Of a stretch of DNA of 64,000 nucleotides, positions 49,440-62,700 are shown piece by piece. The DNA is from Macquaria australasica (taxonomy: Eukaryota; Chordata; Actinopteri; Centrarchiformes; Percichthyidae). The stretch is taken from contig SEMN01000007.1 of the NCBI GenBank assembly GCA_005408345.1, positions 3,136,001 to 3,200,000 on the forward strand, read 5' to 3'. Position 1 is the first letter of the stretch; each line of letters opens with the position of its first letter. The notes beneath the pieces are model-generated. The model was not told where the DNA came from. It ran no database searches and saw nothing but the letters and a program-made list of their open reading frames with translations. Made by a program: the position numbers and the translations under genes.

Positions 49440-50748
49440 TTTACAATTTGCTTGTGAATTTTTGTCATAATTTAATTGTTTCTGTTTTTGTACATCACTA
49501 TTTGTTACAGTAAGAATAAAGCTGACTTGCACTGACATTTTTGAACATGTTCCATTCATAGGCCGGCTCCACAACAGTGTACAAATGGAACGGCAATGGC
49601 TTCTACTCCCACCAGTCGCTCCACCCGTGGTACCGGGACACAGATGTCGAATATTTGGAGATCTCCAACAAACCCCACCTGATCTTGGCCAGCAGCTCCC
49701 AGAGGCCCGTTGTCTACCAGTGGAACCGGAGCCAGAAACAGTTTGACCGCAGGACTGACATACCAGAGATGGAGGACGTCTTCTCCATCAAACACTTTCG
49801 GGTCAAAGGTGAGAGCCGCAGCTTGAACAGCAGTGTGCGTACACACACAGGGTTTATTTCTGTGCTGACAAAAAAAGACATTGTGCACACTGCAAGCAGT
49901 TTCTAACCATATGGTATCACAGTATCAGCTGAATTAGTTTGTCCTTGGAGCAGGATACTGCATACAGCACATGTACTCCTAATGCCATTATTCAGTTTTT
50001 AATGCTAAGATTAAGATATTCTGTCATATGATTAACGGTAGACTTTGATCCAGGGTCAACATCATGACTCACACTCTTAGCTGTGATTTATTACACTTTA
50101 GTTCCTCATTGTTCTGCATGTCATATGCATTCGTTTTAAAGGCGGTAAGAGGCAAAGTCACTGTCCACTGCCATAAAACCTGGTCATAAATCATTACTGT
50201 ATAATATTCTCTCTATTTTTTCTTTCTAGAGGGACAGCTCATCTATTAGTGACTCTTTGCTAAGTGGCTATTGACAACAAGCTATGAGTTATTTTGGAAT
50301 TACATAAACTGTTTTTGTGAGCATTTCTGTTTCAGATCCAGATTTGGTAGCTGAATGTGTAAACTAAACAGTCCGTTGAATCTTTGTCCTTTTAAAAGGT
50401 GAGCTGTTTATATGCTTGACAAGATTCATCGGGGACTCCAAGGTGATGCGCTGGGACGGCGCCATGTTCAAGGAGGTCCAGACATTTCCTTCCCGTGGCT
50501 CTATGGTGTTCCAGCCTGTCTCCATCGGCAACTGGCAGTATGCCATCTTGGGCAGCGATTATTCACTGACGCAGGTCTACCAATGGGACACCAAGAGGGG
50601 CCAGTTTGTCCCATCTCAGGAGCTGAATATCCAGGCGCCTCGTTCATTTTCTCTGGTTGCCATTGACGACCGGGTGTTCCTGCTCGCATCCAGCTTCAAG
50701 GGAAAAACTCAGATATACGAGCACCTCATGATCGATTTGAGTAATTAA
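41215..50748 (+). CDS. lgi1: Leucine-rich glioma-inactivated protein 1 (complete CDS)
   Basis: Ten coding exons: 41215-41426, 41597-41668, 43134-43205, 43915-43986, 46939-47010, 48002-48171, 48407-48571, 48847-49067, 49562-49808, 50399-50748, giving 550 residues (human 557). A hydrophobic signal peptide (about residues 18-32) is followed by the N-cap CPAGCTCTKDNALC, four leucine-rich repeats each coded by a 72-base phase-2 exon (exons 2-5), a Cys-rich C-cap (CDCKLKWLVEW ... YCSGPP ... FDC) and seven EPTP propeller repeats to the end (LMIDLSN). LGI1 is secreted by neurons and bridges ADAM22 and ADAM23 at synapses; human loss causes lateral temporal lobe epilepsy. Exons 8, 9 and 10 correspond to the one large last exon of human LGI1. 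I cannot tell whether this is the a or b copy of a teleost pair. Introns carry microsatellites and a family B repeat. Confidence 0.96.
41674..41693 (+). repeat. TATC tetranucleotide run
   Basis: About five tatc units starting a few bases after the donor of LGI1 exon 2. Confidence 0.85.
44046..44063 (+). repeat. TTCC tetranucleotide run
   Basis: Four to five ttcc units in LGI1 intron 4. Confidence 0.8.
45199..45698 (+). repeat. Interspersed repeat family B with inverted internal structure
   Basis: Begins catagtttgacattttggga and contains gagatggttagcttagctta; the right end carries ctaagctaagctaaccggtt, the reverse complement of that block. The centre has two nested perfect stems: gggttatgtgcc (45415-45426) with ggcacataaccc (45524-45535), and cagtgacttcctg (45431-45443) with caggaagtcactg (45490-45502). 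From memory it is a common non-autonomous element of fish genomes. It lies in LGI1 intron 4. Confidence 0.75.
47680..47705 (+). repeat. (GT)n microsatellite
   Basis: GT dinucleotide run with one interruption, in LGI1 intron 5. Confidence 0.9.
49358..49437 (+). repeat. (CA)n microsatellite
   Basis: An 80-base CA run with one AT interruption, in the 494-base intron between LGI1 exons 8 and 9. Confidence 0.95.
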
Positions 50749-52515
50749 ACCCTTCGTCAATTAGGGACAAATTATGTACATTACCATTCAAATGCTTTCT
50801 CCTGTGATTTTGTTGAACTTGTCAGTCCCATTAGAATCCACCAGCAAATCCCACCTAAGTTTAGACAAAAGGAAGTTTCAAGCAGAAGCTCAAACTATAG
50901 CTAAAGAGATATTTCAAATACAATTCAGGACCTTTAGGGCAGGTTGAGATTAAGTGATTACAGTTCTTACATTGGTTATGATAATTGAGTGCATTTTGAG
51001 AGGTCTGACACCTTTTCCATGACACTGAAAATATATTCTACATAGTTCCTGATGCCTGTGTTCGGCAACCTGCTGCAACTACTTCATTTTGATAGACTCC
51101 TTGTATTTTCATCTTGATTCCTTACTATTTGGGAATGCCTTATTCTCCATTTGAAAAGCTTAATTCCACTCAAGGTGCGAATTGACTATCTTATAGGAAA
51201 AACAAGCTAACAAATCACTGCGTCTGTCTGCAGGCGTACTGTCAGTTATTTGACATGCAGTATGTGTGTCTGCAATTCAGCTCCATACATTGATTTTATT
51301 TGTATTGTATGAATTTGATAGGAAAGATGTAGGAGTTTGTTAGTGCTAATGACCATGCAATAATAGGTAAATATTCTTGAGGGAAAGGGGCAAAATGTGT
51401 TCAGATTGAAGTGTACAGTTTTTCTAGACACAAGAGACAATTTTTCTTTAAGTCTTCTTTAATTTCAACACTTCAGAAAAATTGCCATCAGAGTTAAATG
51501 ACATTTGATTTGCTACACCATTCATGCTAAAGGATTCTTCAAGTTTTCTGACTGGTGGGGAGTCCCAGGCATTTAAATCTCACAAGGCATTGTCACTCTG
51601 TCACACGAGAAAGAGAATCTTTTTCAAATTGCAATCTAATCAAAGTTTAATGACAACGCAACCGCAGCAACACTGTAATTAGCAATGTTACAGGTAGTTT
51701 GTTACTATAAGGCCAGAGCTTGAAAATAATACTAGCTTCCAACCAAATTACTATTTGCTGAGAGTTATGTCCATTCTTCTAGTCCACACGTGTTCCATCA
51801 GTCTTTTGTAGTTACTTTACACTTTAATAAGTGACCCTAATATATGAAATGAAGAATCCACTAAACACTGTGAGAAAGTTAGATTTAAAAATAAAGTCTC
51901 TGTCCTGTCTACTCTATGAGCATCAGTTAAGCAAGACCGTATGCATGATACAGACACTCATAGTGTTGATTCCTGATGAATGACTCGCTAGAAGCGTCCC
52001 ACTGTGTCACCTGGCCCACCCTCTTTCACTGCACCCTTGCCCCTTTTCTCCCTCATTGACAAAACCATTGTTGTCTTTACTCCGCAACTAAATAGCCAAC
52101 CACTGTGCCGCACCTAGTACATGTGCTTTCACACAGTCCTCTTATTCTGACACAAAGGAAACAGAAGTCTGATAACAATTAACCACTTCACTGACAACAA
52201 TTTGCCAAATACAATGTTTACGTTTTTACAATACTGTGTAAAGTAATTTATATGATGTTGCTTTTGTACGTAGAGGGGACCACACTCAGTGTTTTATTTT
52301 TCATAGATATAGAATTTAGTGTAGATATTAAGAAAAAAACAAACAAGGATCACCTCCTTAAATGCTTTGTAACACGTGACTTCTGCAAAACAGTATAATC
52401 TTACTTGTGTCAGTCTCATCTAGTTAGGTAAGAATAGAGGATATTAGCTGTTACTTTGTCATCTTGCTCATTGTTTTTATGTACAGTAGTAATAAAATAC
52501 TAACATGCTAAATCA
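50749..52515 (+). other. lgi1: LGI1 3' untranslated region
   Basis: AT-rich non-coding sequence after the TAA stop. The first convincing AATAAA is at 52491-52496, giving a 3'UTR of about 1.75 kb. The end is inferred. Confidence 0.5.
52491..52496 (+). terminator. lgi1: Polyadenylation signal of LGI1
   Basis: AATAAA followed about 25 bases later by a T/GT-rich stretch (ttcttttattgttgctgttg). Confidence 0.55.
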
Positions 52516-53405
52516 GAGATGTAGTTCTTTTATTGTTGCTGTTGATTTGCCAGTAAAATTAGGTTTTATTTCTCACACAGTAAACATGGATTGGTGTCAA
52601 TTATCAGTTAATCAGTGATAGCCTTTATTATAGTCTTCATTATCAGTTTGTGGTTCTTCTTGATGGTTTTACTTGGCTTTATAAACTTTTCTTCTTGAGT
52701 TGATAGTTGAAAGTAGCTGATATTTGGTCGGTCAGTGTATTGTGGGCTCCCCACTGTGGTGGTAAATAGAAAGGGTTTAACTATGACCTCGTAGTGAATC
52801 CATTTTGGGTCAAAAATCCAGCAGTCTGAACAAAAACTTGTTAGTTTCAGCAAATACATTGACACCCCAAGCCGATTCCAGCTAAAACATACATGACCAT
52901 TTAGTAAAAAAAGAAAAATCTCATAATTATGAATTCTTATATCATATTATGACTCACAGTTATGATTTAGTTTGTCAAATATCCTAAAACCTCATTATTT
53001 AGAATTAAAATAATTATAAAGTTAAAAGTTAGTTAAAAGTTAGTTAAAATTATGAGCTACGCAGCTTTAATAGGCCTACTTCTTAAAATCATGTAGACTA
53101 CATAAATGTATTTCATAACGACGTCTGTCAGCTTGTGCAAATGTGTGTAAACTGAGTTGTGGTTGGTTCAGATCTCCAGTCTCCCTCTGCAATGGGCGTA
53201 AACATAGGGTAATGTTTCAGTTGTCCAGCAGAGTCGGTTTGGGTTCAGTTCTGCCCCCCTGTGGGTAAAGTAACCACCGCATGGGAGCTTGTATCCTGCC
53301 ACCAAGGTTAGTCATTAACCTTGCCTTCTCAGTCACTCAGGGCACCAAAGAAGGCGGGCAGCAGTCTGTCCAAGGCATGCTGTCGCTCAGCCGCAACATC
53401 TCACC
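52516..53405. other. LGI1-SLC35G1 intergenic DNA
   Basis: AT-rich; no exon seen. A duplicated aaaagttagtt unit occurs near 53023-53045. The last 200 bases become GC-richer and should include the SLC35G1 promoter and 5'UTR, without a recognisable TATA box. Confidence 0.45.
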
Positions 53406-56400
53406 ATGGGCGACTGTAACCACTGTACACACGAGCGGGCTTTATCCGCAGAGGACGACATCACTGTAGTGTTTCACAAAGTTGACAGCCATGGCACAAA
53501 CAGCGGCGACGACGAACGGACAGCAGAGCGGATTCACTTGCAGAGTAACTGCCGTGTGGCGTGTGGTTACGACGACGATGATGATGATGCTGAGGAGGAA
53601 CCGGGAATAAGCGAAAATTCACCGGAAGGCGGCGAGCAGAAAACGCTATGCCCGCCGGCGTTTTGCGTCAGAAGCGAGCCCGCATCCCGGGAAGAAAGCG
53701 CACGTGAAGGTAGAAGAGCGCACGCACTCAATTAGTTAAACGGCATTTAAAGTGAAGTGATCGGTGTCCCCGTCCCCACGTCAGTGTCGGCTGTTGATGA
53801 ACTTTGTGATGGGAAGAAGATGCAGAAATAAAGTGATAAGAAGCCAGAAAACCAATGACTTCCTGCGTAGCCTGACGTTACACAACCGTGTACCAGTATT
53901 AACAGTGCTGATATCACGTGTAGGTTATTAGCCTATAGGCAGGGATATGGTCGAAGGAAAGCGCAGTTAAAGTCACTTTACTCATTTTTATAAAGTTTAG
54001 GCCCTGTATTTTTCTTTTAGGCCGGCACAAATGTAATTTCACGCAATTTCAAACGTAATTTCATAACATGCGTTACGTCACAGTAAAAGTGGTCTCCATA
54101 GCCCAAATGATGTGCGCCATACATAAATCATTTGTAATGGAAATATATTTTTTATTGTCGTTCATGAGGCTATTTCAGAATAAAACAGACATATTTGACG
54201 GTGGTTGGCTTTACCAAGAGTCCGTATCTCTTAATTTACCTTTTATGCCTAATAATAAATACCATGATGCACATTTTCCCCTTACAGTGTTTATGCCTAA
54301 TATATCAACAACTTGGTTGCTAAGTGTGTCGCCGGTAAAGATAAACTGCTGTAAATCAGCTTAACATTTGCATCATCCTGAAAGGGGATGGATGACTGTG
54401 CACTTTTACAGCACAAGGGGCCACCACGCATGTAGGCTTTTAGCATATTACCCTTGTAAATAACACAAGTCTATTCAAAACGTTTCCATTCATATGGCTG
54501 CAACGTTGATCTGAATAGATTTTGCTGGACACTATAGTTTAATAAGTAAGTGCCCATCAACAAAAGAGGTGAAGGATCTTCCCAGTAGTTTAACCACGAG
54601 GAAGAAAGGTGATGTGGCTTTATTTTGGAAGTTTACAAGGAAGTGAGAAATGCACTCAATGCCCCTGGACAACAGTTTCCCTTTGTGTACCTCCTGTACC
54701 TGCATGGTGAAATATGACCAGACCACAGAGCACGTGAACAAGAAAGGCAGACACTCCTGTACTATACGAGTATAAATGTGTCGTCTACACACATCTTGAC
54801 TGTGTATTCTCACTCCCAAAAATAATTATTATTTTAGGTTGTTTTTTTTTGTTGTTTTTTTAAAGAGTCACAATTTCAATTCTGACATTAAAATTGCACT
54901 AGACAATAATTAGTAGAGATAAGAGTAAATTAGAGTAATTCATCACTATTGTTTAGGCTGCAGACTAATGAATAAAATTGCACTTTCAGGTGAGTCTCTA
55001 TTTTGTTGAACTAAAAAAAAAAGTATTTACGTATAATAACTGGTACCAGGAAACAGACACCACACAACAGTGGTGGCATGGAGTTTGCTTGCCAAACAAT
55101 CCTTCCAACAGTCTAGTTATACCCAAGAAAAGAAGGTCTCTTCTTAGTCTGAACAACAGACTAAGCCTACCCCTAACCATAACAATGCAGAAACACATAC
55201 ATTTTATACCTAAAAGTAATTCTTCTACCACATAGACTTTCAGTAAAATAATAGAGTGATGATATGATCATATTATGTTATACAAATAGTCAATTGTAAC
55301 AAATAAATGAGTGTAATACTAATCTGATAGCACTACTCCAATGTGACTTAAAGGTTAAGAAAACAAATACCGTGTATAATAAATGGACTGGTAAGTAGAC
55401 CACACAATGTGGACAAATACAGAGAAAGATGCCTGAGTGACCTTAGGTAGAAATTTAATCTCCACAAACATATCAGTTTATTGGTCCTCAGGCAGGGTTT
55501 GCAAACACTACACTGCTGTTTTTTAAACATCTTTTGTTTGTGTTATTTTTTTCAACTGAATTTTTATCCAGGCCACATGGAGTTCAGTAACATACTCTGA
55601 GCTTCACTGCTTCATCCTGCAGTTACTGTTTCAAGCACAACAAAATAAGCAGTATTTTTCTAATGAAATGTGGAACAGTGATACCCCCCCTAGGTCTTCC
55701 TTCACTCTTTGTCTCCTGCCCCCCCACCCTCACTCCCTGTTCCTTGACTCCTTTTCTCTCTTTTTCACAGGCCCAGAGAAACCAAAGAGATGTCCAGGTA
55801 TCGGTTTGTTCTATGCTTTATTGTCCACAGTTTTCTTCTCCATCATTGCCCTTTTGGTGAAAACCATCCAGGGAGTCCACGCCATAGAGATCAGCGCCCT
55901 ACGCTGCTTCTTCCAGATGCTCTTCATTATACCGTTACTCATCTACCACAAGTAAGCATGAAGGAGAAACGCAAACATTTAGATTTCCGCACTTAAACAG
56001 TCCCTCACTTTAATCCCAGGTTTAAGATTTACACATACTGTATATGCCATAATAAGGGCTGTAGTAACACTCCTAAACAAACAGTCTTTATTTCAAACCA
56101 ACAATTTATATGTTGTCATTAGATTAAGTGCATTCCCACTTCATAGGCAAGTATCCTGGCTTGACATACAAGCACTGCTCAAACAAGTTTAAGTTGTCAA
56201 AATACTGTGAGAGACATGTATTATTCCCCTCTGCCCAGTTGATGAAAAAATATAGAGTGTTGGGAAGGTTTCCCACATTAAGTTATATGTTTTTGATATA
56301 CTCACACATGTTATAATAAACTACCAAACTTTACTGATCAATAATAGCATATTGTACCAATTTCTTCTAACAACACTGTTAAAATATACAATGAACTTCA

Positions 56401-59359
56401 CATCTGGTTATCAGTTCTTACAGTGAAATGAAATACATTAAATAAACCACTTTAGAAATGAAATACTGTGCAAGGTATACGTTTAAGTTTTAATAGAGAC
56501 ATGCATGTTTTAAAGGTGATGCCCAAAGATTTATTTCCACCAGAGGCAGAATCTTAGTAGATTAAATAGATCAATTTTTTAAATAATGTTGAAAACAAGC
56601 CATGTGAAACTATTGTGTCACGATGTATACAATAACGTGCCGTCTGCCAGACAAAATTAAAAAACACAAATAATCCAAATAACAGAAGAGAAAGTATATG
56701 AAGGGAAAGGAAATATAGCTTCTAACAATCATTTGTTTTATTCTTTATCCATTTATTCCACTAACTTGTTATGATGCACTTAGCACAGGGAAATAAAACA
56801 TACACCTATGCTTTTATCTTTGCACGGATAGATAGAAAACCAGTTCACTTTAGAATCACATTGTGACCCCAAGAATCAAAATTCATCTTAATTCCCAAAG
56901 ACTGCCACCAGTACTTCTATTCATTCATTTACCTATTCATCCATCCATCCATACATCCTCTTCATTCCTCTTTGTTTTTACATTCATTCATAACCACCTC
57001 TCTTTTCAGCCCCACCCATTCATCCGTCCATCCGTCACTGTCATCTCCACATTAATCTATCTATCCAGCCGTCCGATCATTTGTCATCTCTCAGCTCACT
57101 TTGCTGCTCAATTTTTCTCCGTCCATCTCTTCTAAAATTCTTTTTATAACTTCCTCTGTCAGTCAGTCTAATCACCCACCCGTCCAGTCATTCATTCATC
57201 CATCATCCTCATATCTCTGTTCCTCCAGGACAGGTTTCCTTGGTCCCAGGGATAAACGTATATATCTGGTGCTTCGGGGTTTCATTGGTTCCAATGCCAT
57301 GATCCTGCTCTTCTATGCTGTTCAGCAGATGCCGTTAGCAGATGCCACTGTCATCATGTTCAGGTGAGCGTAGGTAGGAACTTAAATGATTGTGGTTGAC
57401 TAGTGGAGATTATAATAACACTGCAAATAGGTTATATCCTCAAAAAGTCAAATCTGTTGAGATAATATTCTCACCACTTTTCTCTCAACTTCCCTCCATA
57501 TTTTACTTATTTAACTGTACCCATACATTTGTTACATTTTCAAATGCTCTCACCTCTCTCTCTCTTACTATTAATCTCTTCCTTTCATTGTCCAACCTCA
57601 GTAATCCAGTCTTTACCTCCCTCCTGGCCTGGATCTTCCTGAAGGAGAGATGTACAATCTGGGACTGTGTCTTCACTGTTTTTACCCTCACTGGAGTCAT
57701 CCTCATCGCCCGACCACCATTCCTCTTTGGCGAGCATCTACATGGCATTGAGGGAGACTACACCAACCACATCAAGGGGACTGTCGCTGCCTTTGCAGGT
57801 GATACGATTAATGAGCTCAGTCTCATACAGAACTTATATAACAGTGAAGTTTGTCTGACCATAATAAGTGGGTAAAATCATTCAGGAGGAAGTATGATGT
57901 TGAGAATTTTGTTCAGACTCAGACTGTTTATTTTAATCACTTAACCAGATCGGGGTTACCATGGCAACCAGGGGAATTCAGTGCAATACAGCTATGTCCC
58001 ACGCCACAAAAATCATCAGCTGGGAGCTATAGTCTTTCTAATTAGTTATGGTTTTACTCTGGGGGGTATTTTAGTTGAATCACCCAGCTAGAAATTGAAT
58101 GCTTGCTCTGGAGTTCTAAGAGCTTTTTCTTTTGCGCCACACAAGTGTCTTGAAATGTGTCCCAAATAAAGCTCAACCAGTGAATTAGGAGCTTCACTTT
58201 GTGGCTAAGTTTTCTTTTCACTTCCACAGTCCAGTGTAACATATTTACAGCACACCACTGCATCTGATGGCCCTGGTGTTTAATCTCACTTCCTACCTTC
58301 ATTTGTGAATAACCTTGCATTCACACCAAATGCGCAAGTGCAACATTGTGCAGAGAAAGACTGTTATTTTCAGTGGAGAGTGCATCTGTGCTCTCCTCAG
58401 CAGCTACGCAAGCCATAGCAGTGCTCATACCCCTTTTTTTTCGTGTTTTCTAGGTGCAACTAAATTGAACTTTGGCCCTCAGAAATAGATACGCTGACCT
58501 CCTCAACACATGTCTAATGACATTCTGGCATTGACAGGAAAGAGAAGTTAGGATGCCGAAAAATGTACCAAGAGTTGAGTGCTTGAGTAAAAAAAAAATC
58601 TCAATCATGGAAAAAACAGAAAAAAAGAGTAGGAAAGACAGTCTGAAAATGCAGGTGGAATTCAGGAGTGATTCACAGATTTCATAAGGTTGGTTACTGG
58701 TGGCTACCAGTAATCATAAATATGAATGGTCACCAGAATAAAGTCAAACTAACAAGTTGAAGTTACTTAGTTCAAATAATTCCACAAGCAATTGAGCAAT
58801 AGGTATGTAGCTATGAAGCAGTAGATTAGAAAATACATTATATTTTGTTCTTTAAGTCTCATAGTCTTTCTTATTGATTTATACATTTTCATTGTTCTTC
58901 TGATTGCTGTATTCATTCAGTCTCTTATTTTTTTATTTATTCCTAGGAGCTATTGGGGCTGCTTTTACATTTGTTGTCCTTCGCAAGATTGGGAAGAGCG
59001 TCCATTTCTACCTCTCTGTCTGGTACTACGCTGTCATCGGTTTCATCGAGTGCATCATCACTGTAACCGTCCTTGGAGAATGGAAAATCCCGTTCTGTGG
59101 CCGCGATCGCTGGATCCTGATGTTGATTGCTGTCTTGGGTATCGCTGGCCAGACCTTCCTCACAAAGGCCCTGCAGATTGAGAAGGCTGGACCTGTGGCC
59201 CTGATGAGGACCGTCGATGTGCTGCTGGCATTCATCTTCCAATTTATTTTCTTTAACCGTGCACCGACCTGGTGGAGCCTCGGAGGGGCACTGTGCGTAG
59301 TGGCGAGCACTAGTGGAATAGCATTTAGGAAGTGGTACAGCAACTCTCGCAAGAGCTGA
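53406..59359 (+). CDS. slc35g1: Solute carrier family 35 member G1 (complete CDS)
   Basis: Five coding exons: 53406-53709, 55771-55951, 57229-57363, 57602-57798, 58947-59359, GT-AG and in phase, 409 residues. Residues 1 to about 105 are a hydrophilic, acidic N-terminus with an Asp/Glu run (YDDDDDDAEEEP) and little conservation. The rest is a drug/metabolite-transporter fold with about ten membrane helices in two EamA repeats; recognisable blocks are GLFYALLSTVFFS, VHAIEISALRCFFQM, ADATVIMFSNPVFTS, GVILIARPPFLFG, KALQIEKAGPVALM and TWWSLGGALCVVAS. In human this protein (TMEM20, POST) is a partner of STIM1 in the ER and plasma membrane and has been reported to transport citrate. The ATG has a strong context (accATGG). 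The first exon is longer than in the human protein, which has 365 residues. The position right of LGI1 fits human synteny. Confidence 0.94.
56935..57010 (+). repeat. TTCA/CCAT-type tetranucleotide tract
   Basis: Imperfect ttcattcattt and tccatccatcc units, continuing loosely to about 57210 as pyrimidine-rich sequence upstream of the acceptor of SLC35G1 exon 3. Confidence 0.65.
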
Positions 59360-59734
59360 GAAGGAGAAGCAACATGCAGAGTACTGTGGTACTAATTACT
59401 ATTATCTTTTTTCACTATCATGTGTTCTTTATTTATTCTGTATTTTACTTGTTATTTACATGCAAACCTGTGAGAAGGTTTAAGCTCTTTGAAGAGTTAA
59501 AAGCAGAAATATAGAAGGATAATTTTACTAGGGGTCATTTATGAGCTTATGATAGTTTTAAATTCACTTCTGTACATCTATACATGTTGATTCCTGAGAG
59601 TCAACCTGTGTAATTTATTGTTATGCTTTTATTTTTGTGTAAATGAACACATAAATAAGGGGGAGGAGAAACTGTTCCCTGGAGCCTGTCTAGCTAACTA
59701 ACTGCCTATTCAACAGGCTTCCTATTTTCTCCTT

Positions 59735-59740
59735 AATAAA
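59735..59740 (+). terminator. slc35g1: Polyadenylation signal of SLC35G1
   Basis: AATAAA about 375 bases after the stop. Further AATAAA motifs lie downstream (for example 62402-62407), so a longer 3'UTR is possible. Confidence 0.45.
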
Positions 59741-59759
59741 ATGTGTTTATTTATGCTGT

Positions 59760-62700
59760 ATAAATGGGACTGAAAGTTGAATTTCACCATAATGAAGCAG
59801 CTTGATGAAGGATCTCCTCAGTTCCATTTCTCCTTTTGCTTTAACCTGAATGAAATAGCCAAAGCAAGAGGTTTAGTGCATTGGGACCATTCATACTGTG
59901 TCAAAGAACTTGGCAATCATACTACACTTAAAAAAAAAACATACACTACATATTTCATTTTATTATGGTATGTGCTAGGCACTATCAAATGAGTATCTGC
60001 AAAAAAGACATAATGTATTTGTGGTGCTGACAATACATCCACAATGTTTTTTAGCAAACAAAAAGTGTTAAGAAATATAAAGGCTGAAAATAAAATCCCA
60101 ACATTGGTATACTTGAAAACAGGGTCATGCTGTAAGATTCTCTCAGGGATTTCTTGCCTAACTGCGTATAACGCCCAAATATGAATTACACCTAAATCCA
60201 ACCCAACGCTCTTATTCATGAAGAATATATTCCTTTGTTATATGCTGATTTTTCTTCTCTAATATATTCAAAGATAATAAGCTAATATATGTTATTTTCC
60301 AATGCATAGCTAATCGTTTCTTAACAATATCTTTGAAGTGCCTTAAGTAGGGAACTTTAACTTCCAACTTTCCTCAGTGGCGCTGCTCAGTAACCAGCAA
60401 CTTGTACTGGGCAGCTCTCAGGTGTGAGTGAATATGAAGTAGGGTGCTTCTGAAAAATAAAATGAATAAGTAATGAGTTTTAAAATGCTTGTATGACAAA
60501 ATCAAAGATAAAGTCTAACAGCATTTTTCATGAGGCACCCAAGACATGACCCTTATCCCCACAAAGGCCACACTGATTTCTTCATTATCTCAGGAGGAGT
60601 CAACTCTCTCATGTTGGCTAGCACTTAATGTCATCTCTGAACTCAAGGATCTAATTAGTGTTCTCAGCAGTCTAAAAATATATTTTCGATGATGCTCACA
60701 TGGGGGTGTTGTTTGCACTTTGTCTTTGCTAGAGGGTAGAAAAAGTGTCAGGGACCTGCCACTATAATTCAACAAATGATCATCCGAACAGTTGAACACA
60801 AGGATTGCTAAATGATAAGTTACTCAATTAATTCAAGGACCTAGAGAAGAAAGATGAGAGGTGAAACTGCATCTTAACAGTTTAGGGTTTTCAATGTCAT
60901 CAAACTAGAGAGCTGATGTTGAGGTTTTACACTCGAGTATCATTGTTTTTGTGATGGCCTCAGTGACTCAAAAGAGCCGTCTGCAATTCTTGTGCCAACT
61001 TGAGGATGTTTGTAGTCACCTTATGACCATCCATAAGTGGTGAGTTTTAGGCAATGTGGATGAGTTAAACTCCCAGAAAGAAAAAGTGAGACTTAATAAA
61101 ATAGTCTTAAAATATATTGTACTGAAATATTTCATAGTGAAACGATCTTGTGCTAAAAGCAACATTGTGTTTTGTCCAAGGTTGCCTTGTGCACCACTGT
61201 CCTCAGCTGTAGTGCGAATCAAAGGCGATCTTTATGTGTTATTGTTTGTAGGGATCCCCCCCCCAAAATACCTTTATTTCAAGGGATGTGGGTCTCTAGC
61301 ACAGCAGCCTGAGTGCTGGGTTTGTGTCTGGTGTAAAACATACTGTATTTTTAGCATTTAGCAAAGAGTTTCCCGCTGTCATGACTGATGATGTCTTAGT
61401 GCTACTGCAGTCGTCTGTTGTGGGAATGTTTAATTGCTATACAGCTAGAAAAGGAAGGCAATTAGTGCTGCTAGACTGCAATTTAATATCCCGCAGTTTC
61501 TTCCTTGCTATTTTTCACACACTGCTGTTTCTGTTCTCGTTTGACCTGTTGAGAACTGTGTCAGCGCAGCTGCATCACCAGACTTGCCTCCAATTATAGT
61601 TCTTCCTTTTTTAAAAGTAAACTCTATATCACTAATGACTGAACTCTTGAGTTTGCACATTCTTGTTTTGTTAAATCAGACTTCCTATGAGTGATGTATA
61701 TTTGTTTCCTTGATTCTCTTGTTTATGAAGGCAGACATCAATTCGCAGATTAATATTTAGATTGAAAATGGTCCTACAGGGCATGTGACTGTGTGATATG
61801 TGACACTACTTATTAATAAAAAAATGTATCGCATTATAAAATTCTTATCCTAACCATTGGTTTTAAAGAGTAGAATATAGTTAAATGATTATTTTGGGTT
61901 CACTGTACAACAAGCCCTGGGGTATAATTAATCTTTAAAGGGATGAAAGGTAACATCAGTGAAAGTGTGAAATATAATAAAATCAGCCTACCACATGTGA
62001 TCCCAGTGTCATACTTTAGTGTGAAGAAATTTGTTTAAAGGCACTGTGACATTTTTTTAAATCACTGTTCATAATACAGTAGGATGTTATGGTCACTTCA
62101 GATGTTCAGAGGCTATTTTTATGCTTTGACATTGATTTTTACTTCTCAGAATATTAGTTTAGATGACTTGAATGCTGGTAGTATATGCACAATGTGTTGT
62201 ATTTCCACCATATGGTTAGGTAAACTTGTTTCAGGACCTACAAGCCTTACAAACCTACAGTACTTAAGCTGTTTTTAAGGTTTTAAAACTATCCTTTAAT
62301 AGTATTTATTTTACTATTTCTGTAATGTTTTACATCAACATATTCTATAAGATGTATATTTCTGCATAATGATTGATTATGTTAAGTATATTATGATTTA
62401 ATAATAAATTCTATATGAATTTATAACTCCTATTGTCTGTGGTCTTGACTTATAATATTTCATAGTTGTGTTCATATTGTCTCCTGAGAAAAGTTTATTT
62501 TTCTGCTGTCAAACTTCTGCAGACGGGTTTCTTTTCCATAGATCACTTGAGAAATCACACTTCATTGTATCTTTCTAAAACGACTGAAACTTGTGGAACA
62601 GGCCCAAACTGTGTAGAGGCATTGTCTGTACTTACATCATTGTCCCAAAGCCCATGGTGTTACCCTAGCTCTACTCATGACTCAATAGGTGACAACTGTA

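Noticed and set aside
49228..49574. His-Thr or Val-Cys repeat frames
   Set aside because: These are translations of the CA microsatellite in the LGI1 intron.
58550..59352. Minus-strand frames opposite SLC35G1 exon 5
   Set aside because: Shadows of the conserved transporter exon on the plus strand.
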